From Symbiodinium natans (Eukaryota; Sar; Dinophyceae; Suessiales; Symbiodiniaceae), in NCBI GenBank assembly GCA_905221605.1, contig CAJNDS010002412.1:2019929-2083928 (forward strand): 64,000 nucleotides of DNA. The letters run 5' to 3'. A program made the position numbers and the translations under genes. A model generated the notes under the pieces. It saw only the letters and a list, made by a program, of their open reading frames with translations, ran no database searches and was not told the DNA's origin. This document shows, piece by piece, positions 31,966 through 43,634 of this stretch (within the stretch, counting starts at the first letter, position 1; the number at the start of each line of letters is the position of its first letter).

Positions 31966-33436
31966 CTTGCACTTGGGTCGCCCTTCTGCGGGGGGTTGAG
32001 CGTTTGGGGTTTAAGGTTTAGGCTTCTCTTTTTTGGGGTTCGGGGGGGGGGGGGGGGGGGGGGGGGGTTCGGGTTTAGGGTTTATGGGGTTTTGGGGCCT
32101 GATGGGGCTTAGGGCTTGGGGTTTATAGGGTTTAGGGCTGGTCTCCAAGCTTAGGGTTTTGGGTTTGGGGTACCGGGTGCAGGTGTCTACGACGCCAAGG
32201 GCTAGGCGCGGTGGCTAGGTAACGGTTTGCGATTGGGCAAGCTGGACTAAACCCACGCAGCGAACAGCGAGCCCTAAACCTTAGGTAAAAGCAAACTGGG
32301 ATGTCAGAGTCTGTAGAGCTTTGTTGTCAAATCAACAGGGGCCAGTCGAGCTTGGATGGGCAAAGCGTCCACCCGAAGGATCTTGCACCCCCCACACGGC
32401 AGGCAAAGGGCTTGAGGTGTCGGAAACCCTAAACCCTAAACCCTAAACCCTAAACCCTAAACCCTAAACCCTAAACCCTAAGCCAACACAGCATCCAAAG
32501 CCCCCATACTTTCTCACAATAAGAGGGTTCAGATTTAACAATTGAATCACTGAATACATCCAAGCGTCATGTAATCCTTCTCGCAAACCACCCAGATTGC
32601 GCGAGATGAGGCATCTACGTCGATCGGCTGGCCCCAAACGCCACCTGGAAACTAAACGTCCCAAAAATCTTACAATTCTCTGTTCTGTTGCGCAGAAACC
32701 GCACTCACAGCCCAAGACAACGCAAAGCAGGCCCCTCTGCTCTGCTTCTAGACAGAATCTCGGTGCGCCATAGAACCCTACGTGCACCCTATGTCAACCC
32801 TTCCGAGCCCGGTCTTTCCGCCGTCGGAATGACTCAGCTCCCCGCCGCATGGCTCCCCGCGCAGCTGCACAAAGGCCGTGTCCTTGTTATCCGGTCGGAA
32901 GAAGACCTGGCACAACCAACAAAATCGAAGAAAAGTTCTGGGAACCCTCAAGCCCTGAATATGCCCGCACTATCTCAAGCCCTCAAGCTTATGCACCCTC
33001 TGCCCTAGAGCCTACACCCCGTGTAGCCCCTACTCCAGCTCGACCTTTCTTCCCCAAAACCCTTGAAGCCCAGCTCCACCTTCCGACAGCCGAACAAGGC
33101 TACATAAAGGTTTTTCGGTTTTGGGGTTTTGGGCTCAGGGATCTATGGCATTGAAACGGCCGTGAAAGCGCGATGCGCCCGAACGGGAGAAGCCCAAAGC
33201 CTGCTCTTTTGCCTGGGCTGTGTGGGGTTTGTACGGTTTTTGGAGTTTATTGGGTTTTCAGGGTTTATAGGGTTTAGGGCTTCGGGTCAACATGTCATGG
33301 CTTCGTAAGGTATGGGTACCCCCAGCCCGAAGCCACCTAAGTATAAACCCTAAAACCCAAAACCAAAACCCAAAACCCTAAACCCTAAACCTTAAACCCT
33401 AAACCCCCTCCACCCTCACAAGTCTTCTGGGACGGC

Positions 33437-33478
33437 CTTGCCATCCTGCGTCAACCCAAAGAGCATGCCAGCCTCCTC
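33437..33478 (-). CDS. Exon, unknown protein
   Basis: Minus strand after GCGCGAG: EEAGMLFGLTQDGK, 14 codons, before a GC donor (GCCGTC). The frame is open on both sides (KIIGIPTR upstream, AVPEDL then GTGAGG downstream), so the exon may extend to 33423-33512. Confidence 0.5.
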
Positions 33479-33590
33479 CTCGCGCGTTGGGATTCCGATG
33501 ATTTTGGATTTAGGGTTTAGGGTTTAGGGATTAGGGTTTAGGGTTTAGGGGTTAGGGTCTAGGGTCTAGGGGTTAGGGTTTAGGTCTTAG

Positions 33591-33693
33591 GTTGGGAATT
33601 TCCCCCTTATACGAGCAGTCCTCTAGAGGGATTGTAATCGAGGGCGTTACAATCCCTATAAAACACTGTCAGTACAAGGGGGAACATCCCAAC
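33591..33693. mobile_element. Fold-back element, family C (copy 1)
   Basis: 103 bp with terminal inverted repeats: left GTTGGGAATTTCCCCCTTAT, right AAGGGGGAACATCCCAAC. An internal inverted pair around GGGATTGTAA/TTACAATCCC would form a second hairpin. Confidence 0.75.
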
Positions 33694-34686
33694 TCTTAGG
33701 GTTCGGGCAGGTGCGCCAGGACCTTGGAGCGGTTCTTGAGGGTTTAGGGTTTAGGGTTTAGGGTTCAGGGTTTTCGGGTTTAGGGTTTAAGGTTTAAGGG
33801 TTTAGGGTTTAGGGTTTAGGGTTATACCCCACGTGCACCCCCCCCCCCCCAGCCGGCCTCAGTGGCTTGCATGCCATTGTGGTGCCGGCGAACCCTGTGG
33901 CCAAAGGGCTTCCGAAGAAAAATGAGAAAGTGCAGGGAGCTGGGTCTTTCTAAAAAAAATAAGTACCCCCTAAGAATAAATCCTCCAAGAATACAATAAT
34001 CCTGATTCTGGGAACCCCCAGCAAAAGAACCGGTTTAGGGTTTTGGGGTTTAGGGTTTAGGGATCCTCTGCAAACCAAGTAGCCCCTTGGTGGTGAGCCA
34101 CTGCAGGGCCCGGACTCCGAGAAGAAAGCCTCAATTGCAGGGAAGGGGGGGGGGGGGGGGGGGGGGTGAGGGTTTAGGGTTTAGAGTTTTAGGGTGTAGG
34201 GTTTAGGGTTTAAGGTTTAGGGGTTTTAGGGTCCGGGTTTAGGGCTTGACTGCTGGCCGTGGTTGGTTGAATTCTACCTCCCAGCCAGTTCCTCTGAGAC
34301 GCTGGGATGGATGGAGCTTTCGTCCCCCCCCCTCAAAGCCCTGCTTCACAGGCACGGAAGAAAGCAATACAACCCCCCCCGAACCCTACCCCCTTGAACC
34401 GGTAACCATTTGACATCCCTTAACCCTATACCCTAAAACATTTTTGAGCCCAGACTCCTGAGCCCTAAACCCTAAACCCTAAACCCTAAACCCTAAACCC
34501 TAAACCCTAAACCCTAAACCCTAAACTTAGAGTCATTAGAGGGTGTAGCCGACTGGAGGGTGGCGACCGAACCTTCAAGAAAGCCGCTACAAAGCCACGG
34601 CACAGGTTGGCAACAGTACCAGGATGACAAGCACGTGCCTTAGCAGGGGAGACGGAGGCTGAAAAAATTAGAATATAGGATTTATC

Positions 34687-34690
<4 letters not shown>

Positions 34691-34735
<45 letters not shown>

Positions 34736-34740
34736 CGGGG
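34691..34740. repeat. T-run followed by a long G homopolymer
   Basis: Eleven T then about 37 G (interrupted once by C). Length is likely unreliable because of sequencing. A family-D fold-back end follows at 34741-34800. Confidence 0.8.
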
Positions 34741-35079
34741 GTTTCTTGTAGTCTAATTCTAGAGGGACTATAAGGGAATATTATCAGATTTGGGATTCCG
34801 GTGAGTCTGGTTTTTGGAGCCTAGGGTTTAGGGCGTGGGGGATAAGGGGTTTAGGGTTGTTGAATAGGGGTTTAGGGTTGAATAGCTGGTGTCATGAGTA
34901 CGTCTTCGTGGACTTGTGCCGCAAGACTCAAGCAAGCAAGCTCAGGGTTGAATAGGGGGTTGAGGGTTGAGGGGCAAATTATGTGCCACACTGGAGCCCT
35001 GTGTCCCGCCTCACTCGCTCGTGCAGGCGAGGCTGGCCTACACGGCCCCCCGCCGCTGCCCCATCCATCATCCTGCCAG

Positions 35080-35260
35080 GTTGGCATGTTCCCCCTTATA
35101 CCAACAGCCTTTACTAGGGATTGTAGTTCCCCCCCCATCCCCCCCCCCCCCACTTATAATCCCTATTGAGTGAGGACTGACAGCCCTGAATAGGGATTAT
35201 ATAGTACCCCCTTTTATAATCCCTATTAAGGACTCGAAGTATGAGGGGGAACATCCCAAC
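35080..35260. mobile_element. Fold-back element, family C (copy 2, longer)
   Basis: 181 bp with the same ends as the copy at 33591 (GTTGGCATGTTCCCCCTTAT ... GAGGGGGAACATCCCAAC). The inside holds three more copies of the AGGGATTGTA/TATAATCCCTATT motif, as if nested or duplicated. Confidence 0.75.
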
Positions 35261-36110
35261 GGCCGGGGCGCTTTTTGGATCCGACAGCTATGTGAACGGA
35301 GCCTTCCCCATCACGAAATGTCCTCCCTACCTTGAATCCCAGGACCAACTTTTCGGAAGAGAGATCCCATACATAGCTTCTAGTATATCTTATTATATTG
35401 TTTGACACGATGTTCGCTGCTATTATATAGATTACATGTATATTTATATTCATCTACACATATACATAGATGGGCAGATCCGAGACAAATCGCAATTCAA
35501 GAGGCTCCTTGGTCAACGGGGCCCGAAAGGGTCGCTCCGCGAGGTCACTTCGCGACGATCGCTACACGACAGGCCCACGTCAACTCCACTAGGACGTCGC
35601 TTGAGCCCCAGAGGACGGCGGCCACAACCAGGGAGTTCTCTTTTAGAGCACGTGCCAGTGTAGATATGTTTGTACATACATATATACATATATAAATATA
35701 GAGAGCGAGAGAGCGAGAGAGAAAGAGAGAGACAGACACAGAGACAGACACAGACAGACAGATTCCTTTAGAAGAAGAAGCAGCATTTCTTTCTTCACAA
35801 GTCTTGATTAACACCTCCACGGGCGCCTTCCACTCCTGCACCTCAGCCTGCACAAGCACCGCCTTTCAGTAACCCCAGGCACCTCGCCCGCAACACAGGA
35901 AGCATGAATAAAGAAGGGCAAGGTTTCCGTGTGGCTTGTCCAGAGGATATCTGACATATGCATATATAGTACATGTATATCAATGTGAATCCACATTTAT
36001 ACATATACTTATTTTCAAATCCAGAAGCTGCCTGAGCTTGCCCTAGGGCCCCGGGCACAGCGGGGCCATGAGGGCAAAGGCAGTGCAAGCCCCAGCCAGG
36101 CCTCCCACCA
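35261..36110. other. AT-rich spacer without heptamers, no gene seen
   Basis: Contains a TATA-rich stretch (35390-35470) and a GAGA/GACA microsatellite (35700-35762). Unlike most of the window it lacks TTTAGGG units. Confidence 0.5.
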
Positions 36111-36683
36111 CAGCCAGGGTTTAGGGTTTAGGGTTTAGCACTTAGGTTCGAGGGGTAGGGTTTAGGGTCTAGGGTTTAGCGTTTTAGGTTTTAGGGTTTT
36201 AGGTTTTAGGTTTTAGGTTTAGGGTTTGGGAGTCTAAGGCCTTCTTTGAAGTCTAAGATCCGATGAAATCCGATGAAGGCATGAATGTTGGGGTGTTGTT
36301 GAGTCTGATGGCTCCGGGCGTTTTTTGGTTCAGGGCTTGCCTCTCCGGGAAGATGACACTCGAGTGCTTCTGGGTGGCTCGTGAGTTCGTGCTTTCTCTG
36401 GCTGCGGCTTGCGGAAGGCTTGTTCGATGGTTGGTCTACGAAGAGGTTCAGGCAAACATTCAAGAATCTGGAACAACCCTAGTTAAACCCCAAAGCCTAA
36501 GCCCCCTGAAGCCCACCCGCACCCACCAGGGTTGGGTTCAGGACTCAGGGTTCACCACTAAACTCCGAAAGCGCCTGTTTTGGCACTCCGGAAATACGCC
36601 GCAGCCCCTTGAGAGCCTGGAGCATTAAACTGCAAGCCCTCAAAACCCTAAACCCCAAACCCTAAACCTTAAACCTTAACCGC

Positions 36684-36716
36684 CTGCTGCGAGCCGCAGC
36701 CGTCGCAGGCAGATGC
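36684..36716 (-). CDS. Short Cys exon, unknown protein
   Basis: Minus strand after CCCAAG: ASACDGCGSQQ, 11 codons, before a GC donor (GCGGTT). The frame is open upstream (RSLQCEPPK). CxxC could be a metal or disulfide site. The short length makes this uncertain. Confidence 0.4.
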
Positions 36717-37006
36717 CTTGGGAGGCTCGCACTGCAGGCTTCGGGGTGTGGAGGGCGGAATTAGGGTTTAGGGTTTCGGGTTTAGGGTTTAGGGGTTAGG
36801 GTTTAGGGCTTAGGGTTGCTGTGGGCCCCAAGGTCAAGGTGAAAACACCTAAGCCGTGAACACCAATCTAGCGTTTGGGGTTTGGGAGTCTTTGGGGTCT
36901 TGCCTAAACCCAAACCCCAAACCCTAAACCCTAAACTCCAAACCCTAAACCCCAAACCCTAAACCCCAAACCCTAAGCGGAGCCCTGAACCACCCAGGTC
37001 CCCCAC

Positions 37007-37051
37007 CCACTCCGAGCGGATGCTCACGTTCTGCCCGAAAGCGTTCTCGGC
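37007..37051 (-). CDS. Exon, unknown protein
   Basis: Minus strand after GAGCCAG: AENAFGQNVSIRSEW, 15 codons, before a GT donor (GTGGGG). Phase 0 to phase 0, consistent with exon 36684-36716 downstream. Confidence 0.5.
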
Positions 37052-37429
37052 CTGGCTCCCCAGCGCATGAGTGTTTCGCTTGGGGCTCAGAGGGTTTAGG
37101 GTGTAGGGTTTAGGGTTTAGGGTTTAGGGTTTGGGGTTTGGGGTTTGGGGTTTGGGGGTTGCTGTTTTGGGGTTTGGCATATCTGCTTTCGGGCTTACGG
37201 AGAATGATTGTAGGGGTTGAGGCGGTTTATAGGGCTTAAGGCTTTACAGGGTTCAGGGGGTTCCGCAGGTGAGTTTTCCGGGTTGAGGCTTCGGAGGTCG
37301 GGATCCTGAAATCTGGAACACTACGCTGCTGAGTTTGGCACCTCAGCACTGAACCCTAAATCCTAAACCCTAAACCCGAAACCCTAAACCCTTTCTTCTG
37401 TTCAACAAGGAGGCATGCCTTGAGCATGC

Positions 37430-37466
37430 CTGGGGCGAACAGGCAGAGTCGGTCCGAGTGGCACAG
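37430..37466 (-). CDS. Exon, unknown protein
   Basis: Minus strand after CACCCAG: LCHSDRLCLFAP, 37 nt, before a GC donor (GCATGC). Open further on both sides (GYTQ upstream, MLKACLLVEQK downstream). Confidence 0.4.
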
Positions 37467-38015
37467 CTGGGTGTAGCCCGATGGTTGAAGGCTTCAAGCT
37501 CGGGCTTTAAAGGGTTAAGGCTTTAGAGTTTAGGGTTTAGGGTGTGGGTGTAGAGTTTCGGGTTTAGGGTTTAGGGTTAAGGGGGGAACATGCAGCTCCG
37601 AATGGCCCATGTCGGTTTAGTAGACATGGACTGAGCTGCCTCCTCCACTTGGAGGGCTCAAGGGACTGAGCCAGCATGGCATGCGTGTGGAAATAATTTC
37701 TTTAGGATTTCTCCATACCCTAAACCCTAAACCCTAAACCCTAAACCCTAAACCCTAAACCCTAAACCCTAAACCCTACTTCAAAGCTAACTTACAACTG
37801 AGGCTCAGTCCCCGGAGCTTCTCAACAGGGAACCCAATTCCATGTACGGCTGAGGCATGACAGCCCCCAAGCCAATTCCAAGGGGGAGCGGAGCTTTTGG
37901 GCCCTAAGCCCTAAACCCTAAACCCTAAACCCTAAACCCTAAACCCTAAACTTTCCCGAAACCCGGAATGCCCGAGATGCCCAAGCCCATAGGCAGAGAC
38001 CCTAAACTGTAAGGC

Positions 38016-38092
38016 AAGGACAGTTACATGGGCCCTTAATATGACCCTTTGTAAGGGCCCATACTAAGGGAGCATGTAACTACCCTTAGATA
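38016..38092. mobile_element. Fold-back element, family A
   Basis: 77 bp. AAGGACAGTTACATGGGCCC faces its inverted partner GGGAGCATGTAACTACCCTTAG. The centre has a further GGGCCC pair. Confidence 0.65.
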
Positions 38093-38119
38093 AACCCTCG
38101 AAACGAAGCCCTGGCTTAC

Positions 38120-38179
38120 GCTCCCCGCTCCGGAGAAGCTCCCGAAGCTTGCAGAAGCCGAGCAATCTCAGGGTGACCC
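38120..38179 (-). CDS. Leu/Arg-rich exon, unknown protein
   Basis: Minus strand after TCGGAG: VTLRLLGFCKLRELLRSGE, 60 nt, before a GT donor (GTAAGC). It lies 680 bp downstream of the last ankyrin exon, but phases do not join, so it may belong to another gene. Confidence 0.4.
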
Positions 38180-38855
38180 CTCCGAGACGCTGAAGCCACA
38201 GCCGTCGAGCCCCAGCTACCTTGTGGGCTTTCCAGGGTTTATGGTTTAGGGTTTAGGGTTTAGGGTTCAGGGTATAGGGTTTAGGGTTTAGGGTTTAGGG
38301 TTTAAGAGGTATTACAAAGGGTGGTGCAAAGGCTGTATGATAAGGGCCCTAAACTAGACCGGTCGTGCTTTCGTGGATTTCGATGGTTCGTTCCTTCTAG
38401 AAACCTTACATGGTTTCGGGCTTGGGTCTAAAGAAACCCCAAACTCTAAACCCTAACCCTAAACCCAAACCCTAAACCCTAAACCCTAAACCCGGATGCA
38501 AAAGCTCAGGGTGCTAATGAAGTCGACCTGGGAACCTCACTCAAAACATGAGTTGATCATGCTCTGGGCCCTGAACCCTACAATCCTACACCCTCAATCC
38601 AGGGGTTTAGGATTTAGGATTTAGGGCTTAGGGTGTATCCGACACCATGAAGCGATAAAGCGTCAAGAAGACGTCAGGCCACTGAAATAGATCTGGTCTG
38701 TCTGATCTAGGCCTTCGCTTTCTACATGCCTGGATAACGGTCTCGAGTTCAGGGTTGAGTTTTCGGGATGCACATTTTTCCGGTTAGGACTCACACTATA
38801 GGGTTTCGGGCTTAGGTCTAGGGTCGGAAGCAACAGTGGCCCAGGTGCCACGTAC

Positions 38856-38957
38856 GGCTGGATCAGCACGCGCTCCCAGAAGTAGGCTGACAATCTCCGT
38901 GTGGCCGGCGGTCAAGGCCAAGATCAGGGCCGTGTCGCCGAAGCTCGCCCGGAAATC
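38856..38957 (-). CDS. Ankyrin gene exon 5
   Basis: After ACTCAAG: DFRASFGDTALILALTAGHT then EIVSLLLGARADPA, 34 codons, before a GTACGT donor. One further ankyrin repeat. The next exon was not found. Confidence 0.75.
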
Positions 38958-41621
38958 CTTGAGTTCATGGACGGCTTTGGGTTTACTGTAGGGCTGAGGG
39001 TTTAGAGTTTTAGGGCTTAGCATCTGAGGGTTTGGGGTTCATCGGGTAATCTCCTGAACCCATTCTAGCGATTCGGTTTGCTATCGTGTCTTGGACGCTT
39101 CTGAACTGCCCGAGAAAATTTGACTGCACGGGCGCGAAAGTCTACATCCACACCAGCATCCAACAGCAAACGGATGACCTGGACGTGGCCAGCAAGAGAA
39201 GCCACAATGAGAGGAGTTGCACCGCAGCAGTTGCAACGATTCGGATCCGACCCAGATTCGAGCAGGAAGTACACGAGCTGCACCTGGCCTCTCTGCGAAG
39301 CGGCGAAAAGAGCTGTCTCACCGTTTGCATCTGGCAGATCCTTGTCAGCGCCGAAGCTCACCAAGAGCCGGACAACTTCGAGATAACCGTTTTGTGTTGC
39401 ACAGTGGAGGGCCGTCTTTCCATCAAAGGTTCTTGCATTCTTCTCCGCGCCAACTTCCAGAAGAAGGCGCACCATCGCAACCTCAGTTCTGTTAAGGTGC
39501 CTAGGCAAAGTTACCGCAATAAGGAAAGCATACCATTGATCCATTTATTGGTAACTTAACTAAGCCTCAGCCCCAAAAACAGAAGTTCCTGAACAAGACC
39601 ACCGCAACCTGTCCTCTTTGGGATGCCCCGAGCAGAGGAACGCAGCCCATGGGAAGCGTGGTATCCTTGCAGCTCTTCAGCTTGTCGTGCTGTGTATCAG
39701 AGGGCTGGAGTTTAGCATTTAGGGTTTACTGGGTCAGTGGAGATTATAAGCAATTTACGGGTTCAGGTAAGTATTCTTAAGGAGACGTAGAAAGCTCTAA
39801 GCGAGATGTGAATTCATGTTGAGCCACCAATAAACGTATAGAGGCAGTCGACACGAAAGCTGTAGCCCGCATCGTAAACATGAGTGCAGAAGTCACTTCT
39901 TGCTCTCATACTTTCGTGACGTGTTGGCTTAGCACAAGCGCAAAAAGCCAGGTACAAGAACAAGACACCAGACGGCAAGCAGACCTAAGATGTGCAGAGA
40001 AAAACCGCAGGGGTTGTCAAAGACGCTCTGCAATGCAGATGCAGCCAAGGAATCACAAGCGGGAGAAGAGAGTGCATGGCATGAACAAGCATTTCCGTTC
40101 AAGCGTCGTAGCATGTTGCCATGCAAGCAGCGCACGCGAGCGGGCACGCTTGTGCAACGCATGGCCATGGCCTGCAAAGGTGCGGGTGCGTCAAGTTGAG
40201 GGCTCAGGGCACCTGGTCTTTTGAGGCGAAGTCGATTAAAACTGGAGAGCGCCTGCACGGGGGGACACACTGCTTTGGGTGGCGTTGCCCGGCGTGTCTG
40301 AGATGTCTCTCACGTGTCTCCGTGCGTCTCGGCCTTCTGGGTGACTGAGACACACACCGAGACACGCGCCAGACACCTCCCAGACACATCCCTCTTCCGG
40401 GAGGGGCGGGGGGTATACGCATCCAGTTGCTGCACGCCATGTGGCTTTTGTTTATGTCGAGAGATCACAACTCAGGCAGCGGAGAGGCGCAGGCAACCGC
40501 ACACAAGCAAGGCTTCTCCTCCTACCCAGTGAAACCTCTATGCTTCGACTCATTCGCCTCATGCAACGCTTCCTCGATGTACAACGAAGTACACTTTGTT
40601 TACATCGCTTTTATTGCTTTCACAACTGCTTTGTAATTCACCTTTTCAACAGAAATCCTAAAGCTTTTCTTTCACTTCTGCAACGAGCCCCCTTCCTCCC
40701 CCTAGGACGGGGATTCGGGCCCAAGGCCCTTCTGGGTTTAGGGTTCCGTTTCCGATACCTAGAACTCCCCCAAGTGCAAGCTTCCCTTTACTCACGGCTA
40801 ACCCTTTCCATGTCCTTGTCCACACCGGCGGCCAACAGCAAACGCACCACCTCCACATTGCCGTCAACGACAGCCGCTTCAAACTCCTGCAGCGCCTCGA
40901 AGAGGATTCACAAGACATTGTGAAGGGGTTTCCCATATGGGGATTTCCGAAATTATGGGCGGGTACCTTCTTGGGGTCCTGATGGGTCCTTATGATCAGG
41001 GAATCCTACTATTTGGGGGTTTATAATGGAGGTCCCTTGTTTTCGTTATACAACGTTACCACAAAAACTAGCATACAGTAGGGCCGAGGGGCCACAGCCT
41101 ACTAGTTTGGGGGGGGAGCAGGCCTTCTGGGCAGGCTAGCCCATTCCATCCTAGACCAAATCTTGCCACAACTTGAAATCCCCCCGCCTTTCCCTTGATA
41201 TCCGGGGCTCCACAGGCGAGGTGCAGAAGGATGAGTTGGAGCTCCATCTCCTCGCGGATCGTCGCGCCGTCCTCCACGTCCCTGCTTTTGTGCACGAGGC
41301 GCTGGATGCACATCGGGAAGCCGTGCTGCCTCTCCAGGTACCTTAAGGACGACAGGAACCCTAATGAACAGGGTTTAGGGTTCATATACCTTAACAGGGT
41401 TTAAGGCTCAAAAACCTTACTCGGGCTTAGTGTGCTTAGAGTAGTAGAGGGTACAGGTGTGGCCCCCAATTTTTAGGGTTCCTCTCCCCAAGGCACTGCT
41501 TCAGGAGACGCGCGGTGACGCCCGGGCCTTCAATTCCCTCCTGGCCCGCCAGGGTCGGATACGAAAGCTCCTGCAGAGTCACTGCCAGCTCTTCCCCGGA
41601 AGGCCTCCATAAACGGATCAT
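38856..41621 (-). CDS. Ubiquitin-like plus ankyrin-repeat protein gene (spliced, 3' part missing)
   Basis: Five exons read in one frame (41497-41621, 41218-41341, 40792-40895, 39146-39488, 38856-38957). The N-terminal half (MIRLWRPSGEELAV ... LLKQ-YLERQHGFPM ... MELQLILLHL) has the layout of the ubiquitin-like domain that precedes ankyrin repeats in many dinoflagellate proteins. It is followed by at least five ankyrin units with consensus TALHCATQNGYLEVVRLLV. Such proteins mediate protein-protein contacts. A partner cannot be inferred. No stop codon was found downstream, so later exons are missing or the gene is truncated near the fold-back element at 38016. Introns carry heptamers and a family-B element. 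Confidence 0.75.
39146..39488 (-). CDS. Ankyrin gene exon 4 (main repeats)
   Basis: After TTAACAG: TEVAMVRLLLEVGAEKNART, DGKTALHCATQNGYLEVVRL, ANGETALFAASQRGQVQLVY and CGATPLIVASLAGHVQVIRL. Three full ankyrin repeats plus a half. 343 nt, the longest spliced exon in the window. The GTAGAC donor is the best phase fit; a GC donor nine bases later is possible. Confidence 0.85.
39489..40791. other. Intron 4-3 of the ankyrin gene, no coding support
   Basis: This 1.3-kb intron holds open frames of up to 160 codons on both strands that cannot be coding if the flanking exons are joined. It includes an imperfect inverted repeat built on GTGTCTC/GAGACAC at 40300-40390. Confidence 0.55.
40792..40895 (-). 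CDS. Ankyrin gene exon 3
   Basis: After TTCGAG: ALQEFEAAVVDGNVEVVRLL then LAAGVDKDMERVSR, 104 nt, before a strong GTAAAG donor. The remaining GA joins exon 4 as Glu-Thr-Glu. The unit A-V-V-D-G-N-V-E-V-V-R-L-L is a degenerate ankyrin repeat. Confidence 0.75.
40925..41045. mobile_element. Fold-back element, family B (in ankyrin intron)
   Basis: GGGGTTTCCCATATGGGGAT, TTTCCGAAATTATGGG and TATTTGGGGGTTTATAATGG resemble the ends and core of the copies at 44731 and 48403. The inverted ends are degenerate. Confidence 0.45.
41218..41341 (-). CDS. Ankyrin gene exon 2 (ubiquitin-like domain)
   Basis: Begins after CTTAAG: YLERQHGFPMCIQRLVHKSR then DVEDGATIREEMELQLILL and HL. The end shown uses a GC donor in phase 0 (GCCTGT). 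An alternative GC donor at 41187 would add ten residues. Confidence 0.7.
41497..41621 (-). CDS. Ankyrin gene exon 1 (start codon)
   Basis: ATG at 41621-41619. It encodes MIRLWRPSGEELAVTLQELS onward to LLK plus CA, 125 nt, followed by a GT donor (GTGCCT). The CA completes Gln with the first base of exon 2, giving LLKQ-YLER, which matches the usual LKQ-L motif of these proteins. Confidence 0.75.
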
Positions 41622-42325
41622 CTGAAGACAGAAACCCTGAAATCCTACAACGCCAAAGTTGCAGCATGGCTATCGGTATCGGTACTCAATGCAAGCTGAC
41701 CTGGGCTAAGGCCAATATACTGGTATACACTTTCGAACTTCGGATGTAAAGTCCAGGGCATTCAGGGGACAGAGAAGAACCCAAACGGCTGCGCGCAGGC
41801 ATTTTGGCTATCTTGGTTCATGTCGAAGATTGTAAAGGGCCATAACAACCGGAACGAAAGCCAAGCTTGCTTAGTGCGGAATCAGAATGCGCCTGGACAG
41901 CCCCATGAACACCTAGCTGACCCTAAACCCTTGACTCTACGACCCGAATCCGAAACCCTTCTCTAAAGCCCTGAACTACTCAGGACGCCATGGGGTTTCA
42001 GGATAAGCCCAAAACAAACTTACAAAGCCCTTAAGGACTTTATGGACCCTGTAAAACCCTTGTGGAACCTTTATGTTGCACCATGCTGGGTGCAGAACTC
42101 TTCGCCCTGTAAACCCTAAGACTCACAAGCAGCGTAGTGCGGAGCAACGGAAGTACGGAGCGAAGCTTGAAAACCCTAAACCCTTTTTGAAACCGGACTT
42201 GATGACTGCCAGAAATGCCTCCTCCGCCGTAAACCCTAAACCCTAAGCCCTAAACCCTAGACCCTAAACCCTAAACCCTAAACCTAAAACCCTAAACCCT
42301 AAACCCGAAACCCCAAGCAACTTGC

Positions 42326-42352
42326 CTCGAAGCCCAGGGCCCATCCACTGAC
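42326..42352 (-). CDS. Microexon candidate, unknown protein
   Basis: Minus strand after CTGAG: VSGWALGFE, 9 codons, before a GC donor in good context (GCAAGT). Open upstream (TSHEAE). Short, so uncertain. Confidence 0.4.
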
Positions 42353-43219
42353 CTCAGCTTCGTGCGAAGTTTGTTTTGGCAGCTTTTTTGTTTGCCACCC
42401 GGCTGGGTTTAAGGTTTAGGGTTTAGGGTTTAGGGCTTCGGGTTTGGGTTTTAGGGTTGGGGGTTTGGGGTTTAGGGTTTGGGTGTTTTTTGCCCCTCCG
42501 CCTAGCTGAGACGGAGGCCACATTGCAGTGCACGTGGCTGGTCTGGTCTGTCATGAGAAAGGGAAAAGGCATGCCTAAAAAGTCAGCGCAGAAAAAAGTT
42601 CCTGAAGGGTTGGGCATCAAGCAGCCACTAGGCTCCAGGCAAGGACCTGTATCAAACCACAGTGTTACACCAGTTGCAGGCCCTACCGAGTGGGGGTACG
42701 TACTTCTTTGCCCCAAACCTAGACCCTATCCCAAATCCCAGACCTGATTCACTGGTTACCGGTTGAAGCCTCAAGCCACTCAACCCAAGACCTTACACCC
42801 TGAACGTAGAGCTTGGAGATAAGAGTTGTTCAGCATCAAGGCTTGAGGTTTAGGGCTTAGGGCTTAGGGTCGACAGAAGTGAGTTGAGGCTTGATCTACA
42901 TCATGGCCCCTTGCTTTTTGGCGTCTCTGCTATGCTCGATTCCTGACACGTTAGGTTACCAAAACAGGCCCCGAACATCCCCAAACCCTAAGCCCTACAT
43001 CCTAAACCTTCTTGCCAGAACCCTAAACCCTTGAAGGGGCAGGGTTCGGAGAGGACCTCCACACACTGCAACGAGCCCAACGTGCAAGCCATTTTAGGGT
43101 TTCGGGGCTTAGGGATGTTTAGGGGTGGCTCGGGGTTTAAGGGTTTGGGGATGTTTAGGGCTCAGGAAACTTAGGGTTTCGCAAACCTCAAGCCCTGTTT
43201 ACTCAATCCGGAAACTCAC

Positions 43220-43270
43220 GCGAAGCTAAGCTCAGGGCAATGATGTTCGCATCCAGGATTGGCGTCGAAC
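43220..43270 (-). CDS. Exon, unknown protein
   Basis: Minus strand after TTGAAG: STPILDANIIALSLAS, 51 nt, before a consensus GTGAGT donor. In with 2 bases, out with 1. Confidence 0.5.
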
Positions 43271-43466
43271 CTTCAAGGGGAAGGGCTTTGGGCTTAGGCT
43301 TCCTGTAAAAGGGTTTAGGGTTTAGGGTTTAGGGTTTAGGGTTTAGGGTTTAGGGTTTAGGGTTTGGGGTTTAGGCTCCACTCCAGGCAGGGCGCGTCGC
43401 TCGATGCTGCTCCGCTAAACCGTCACTAGTGGCGTTCAGGGGCCGGAAGCTGAGGTGCAAACCACT

Positions 43467-43578
43467 GAAACCCTAAACCCTAAACCCTAAACCCTAAACC
43501 CTAAACCCTAAACCCTAAACCCTAAACCCTAAACCCTAAACCCTAAACCCTAAACCCTAAACCCTAAACCCTAAACCC
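43467..43578. repeat. CCCTAAA heptamer array
   Basis: Sixteen uninterrupted perfect CCCTAAA units, the longest perfect run in the window. Confidence 0.97.
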
Positions 43579-43601
43579 ACCCCTCCCCCTGAAATGAGAG
43601 C

Positions 43602-43634
43602 CCCGGCAGGCCAGGTCCCAGAAGAAGCTCACGC
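43602..43634 (-). CDS. Exon, unknown protein
   Basis: Minus strand after GCTGAAG: VSFFWDLACR, 33 nt, before a GC donor (GCTCTC). Open on both sides (VFGAE upstream, SHFR downstream). Its exit base matches the two-base entry of exon 43220-43270. Confidence 0.45.

Noticed and set aside
36263-36628. 121-codon plus-strand ORF with hydrophobic start
   Set aside because: A minus-strand frame of 85 codons overlaps it and neither has a domain or splice context; left unannotated.
41788-41809. Spliced-leader-like GCATTTTGGCT on plus
   Set aside because: Fourteen of 22 match, but the conserved 3' end (TCAAG) is absent and no coding sequence follows on that strand.
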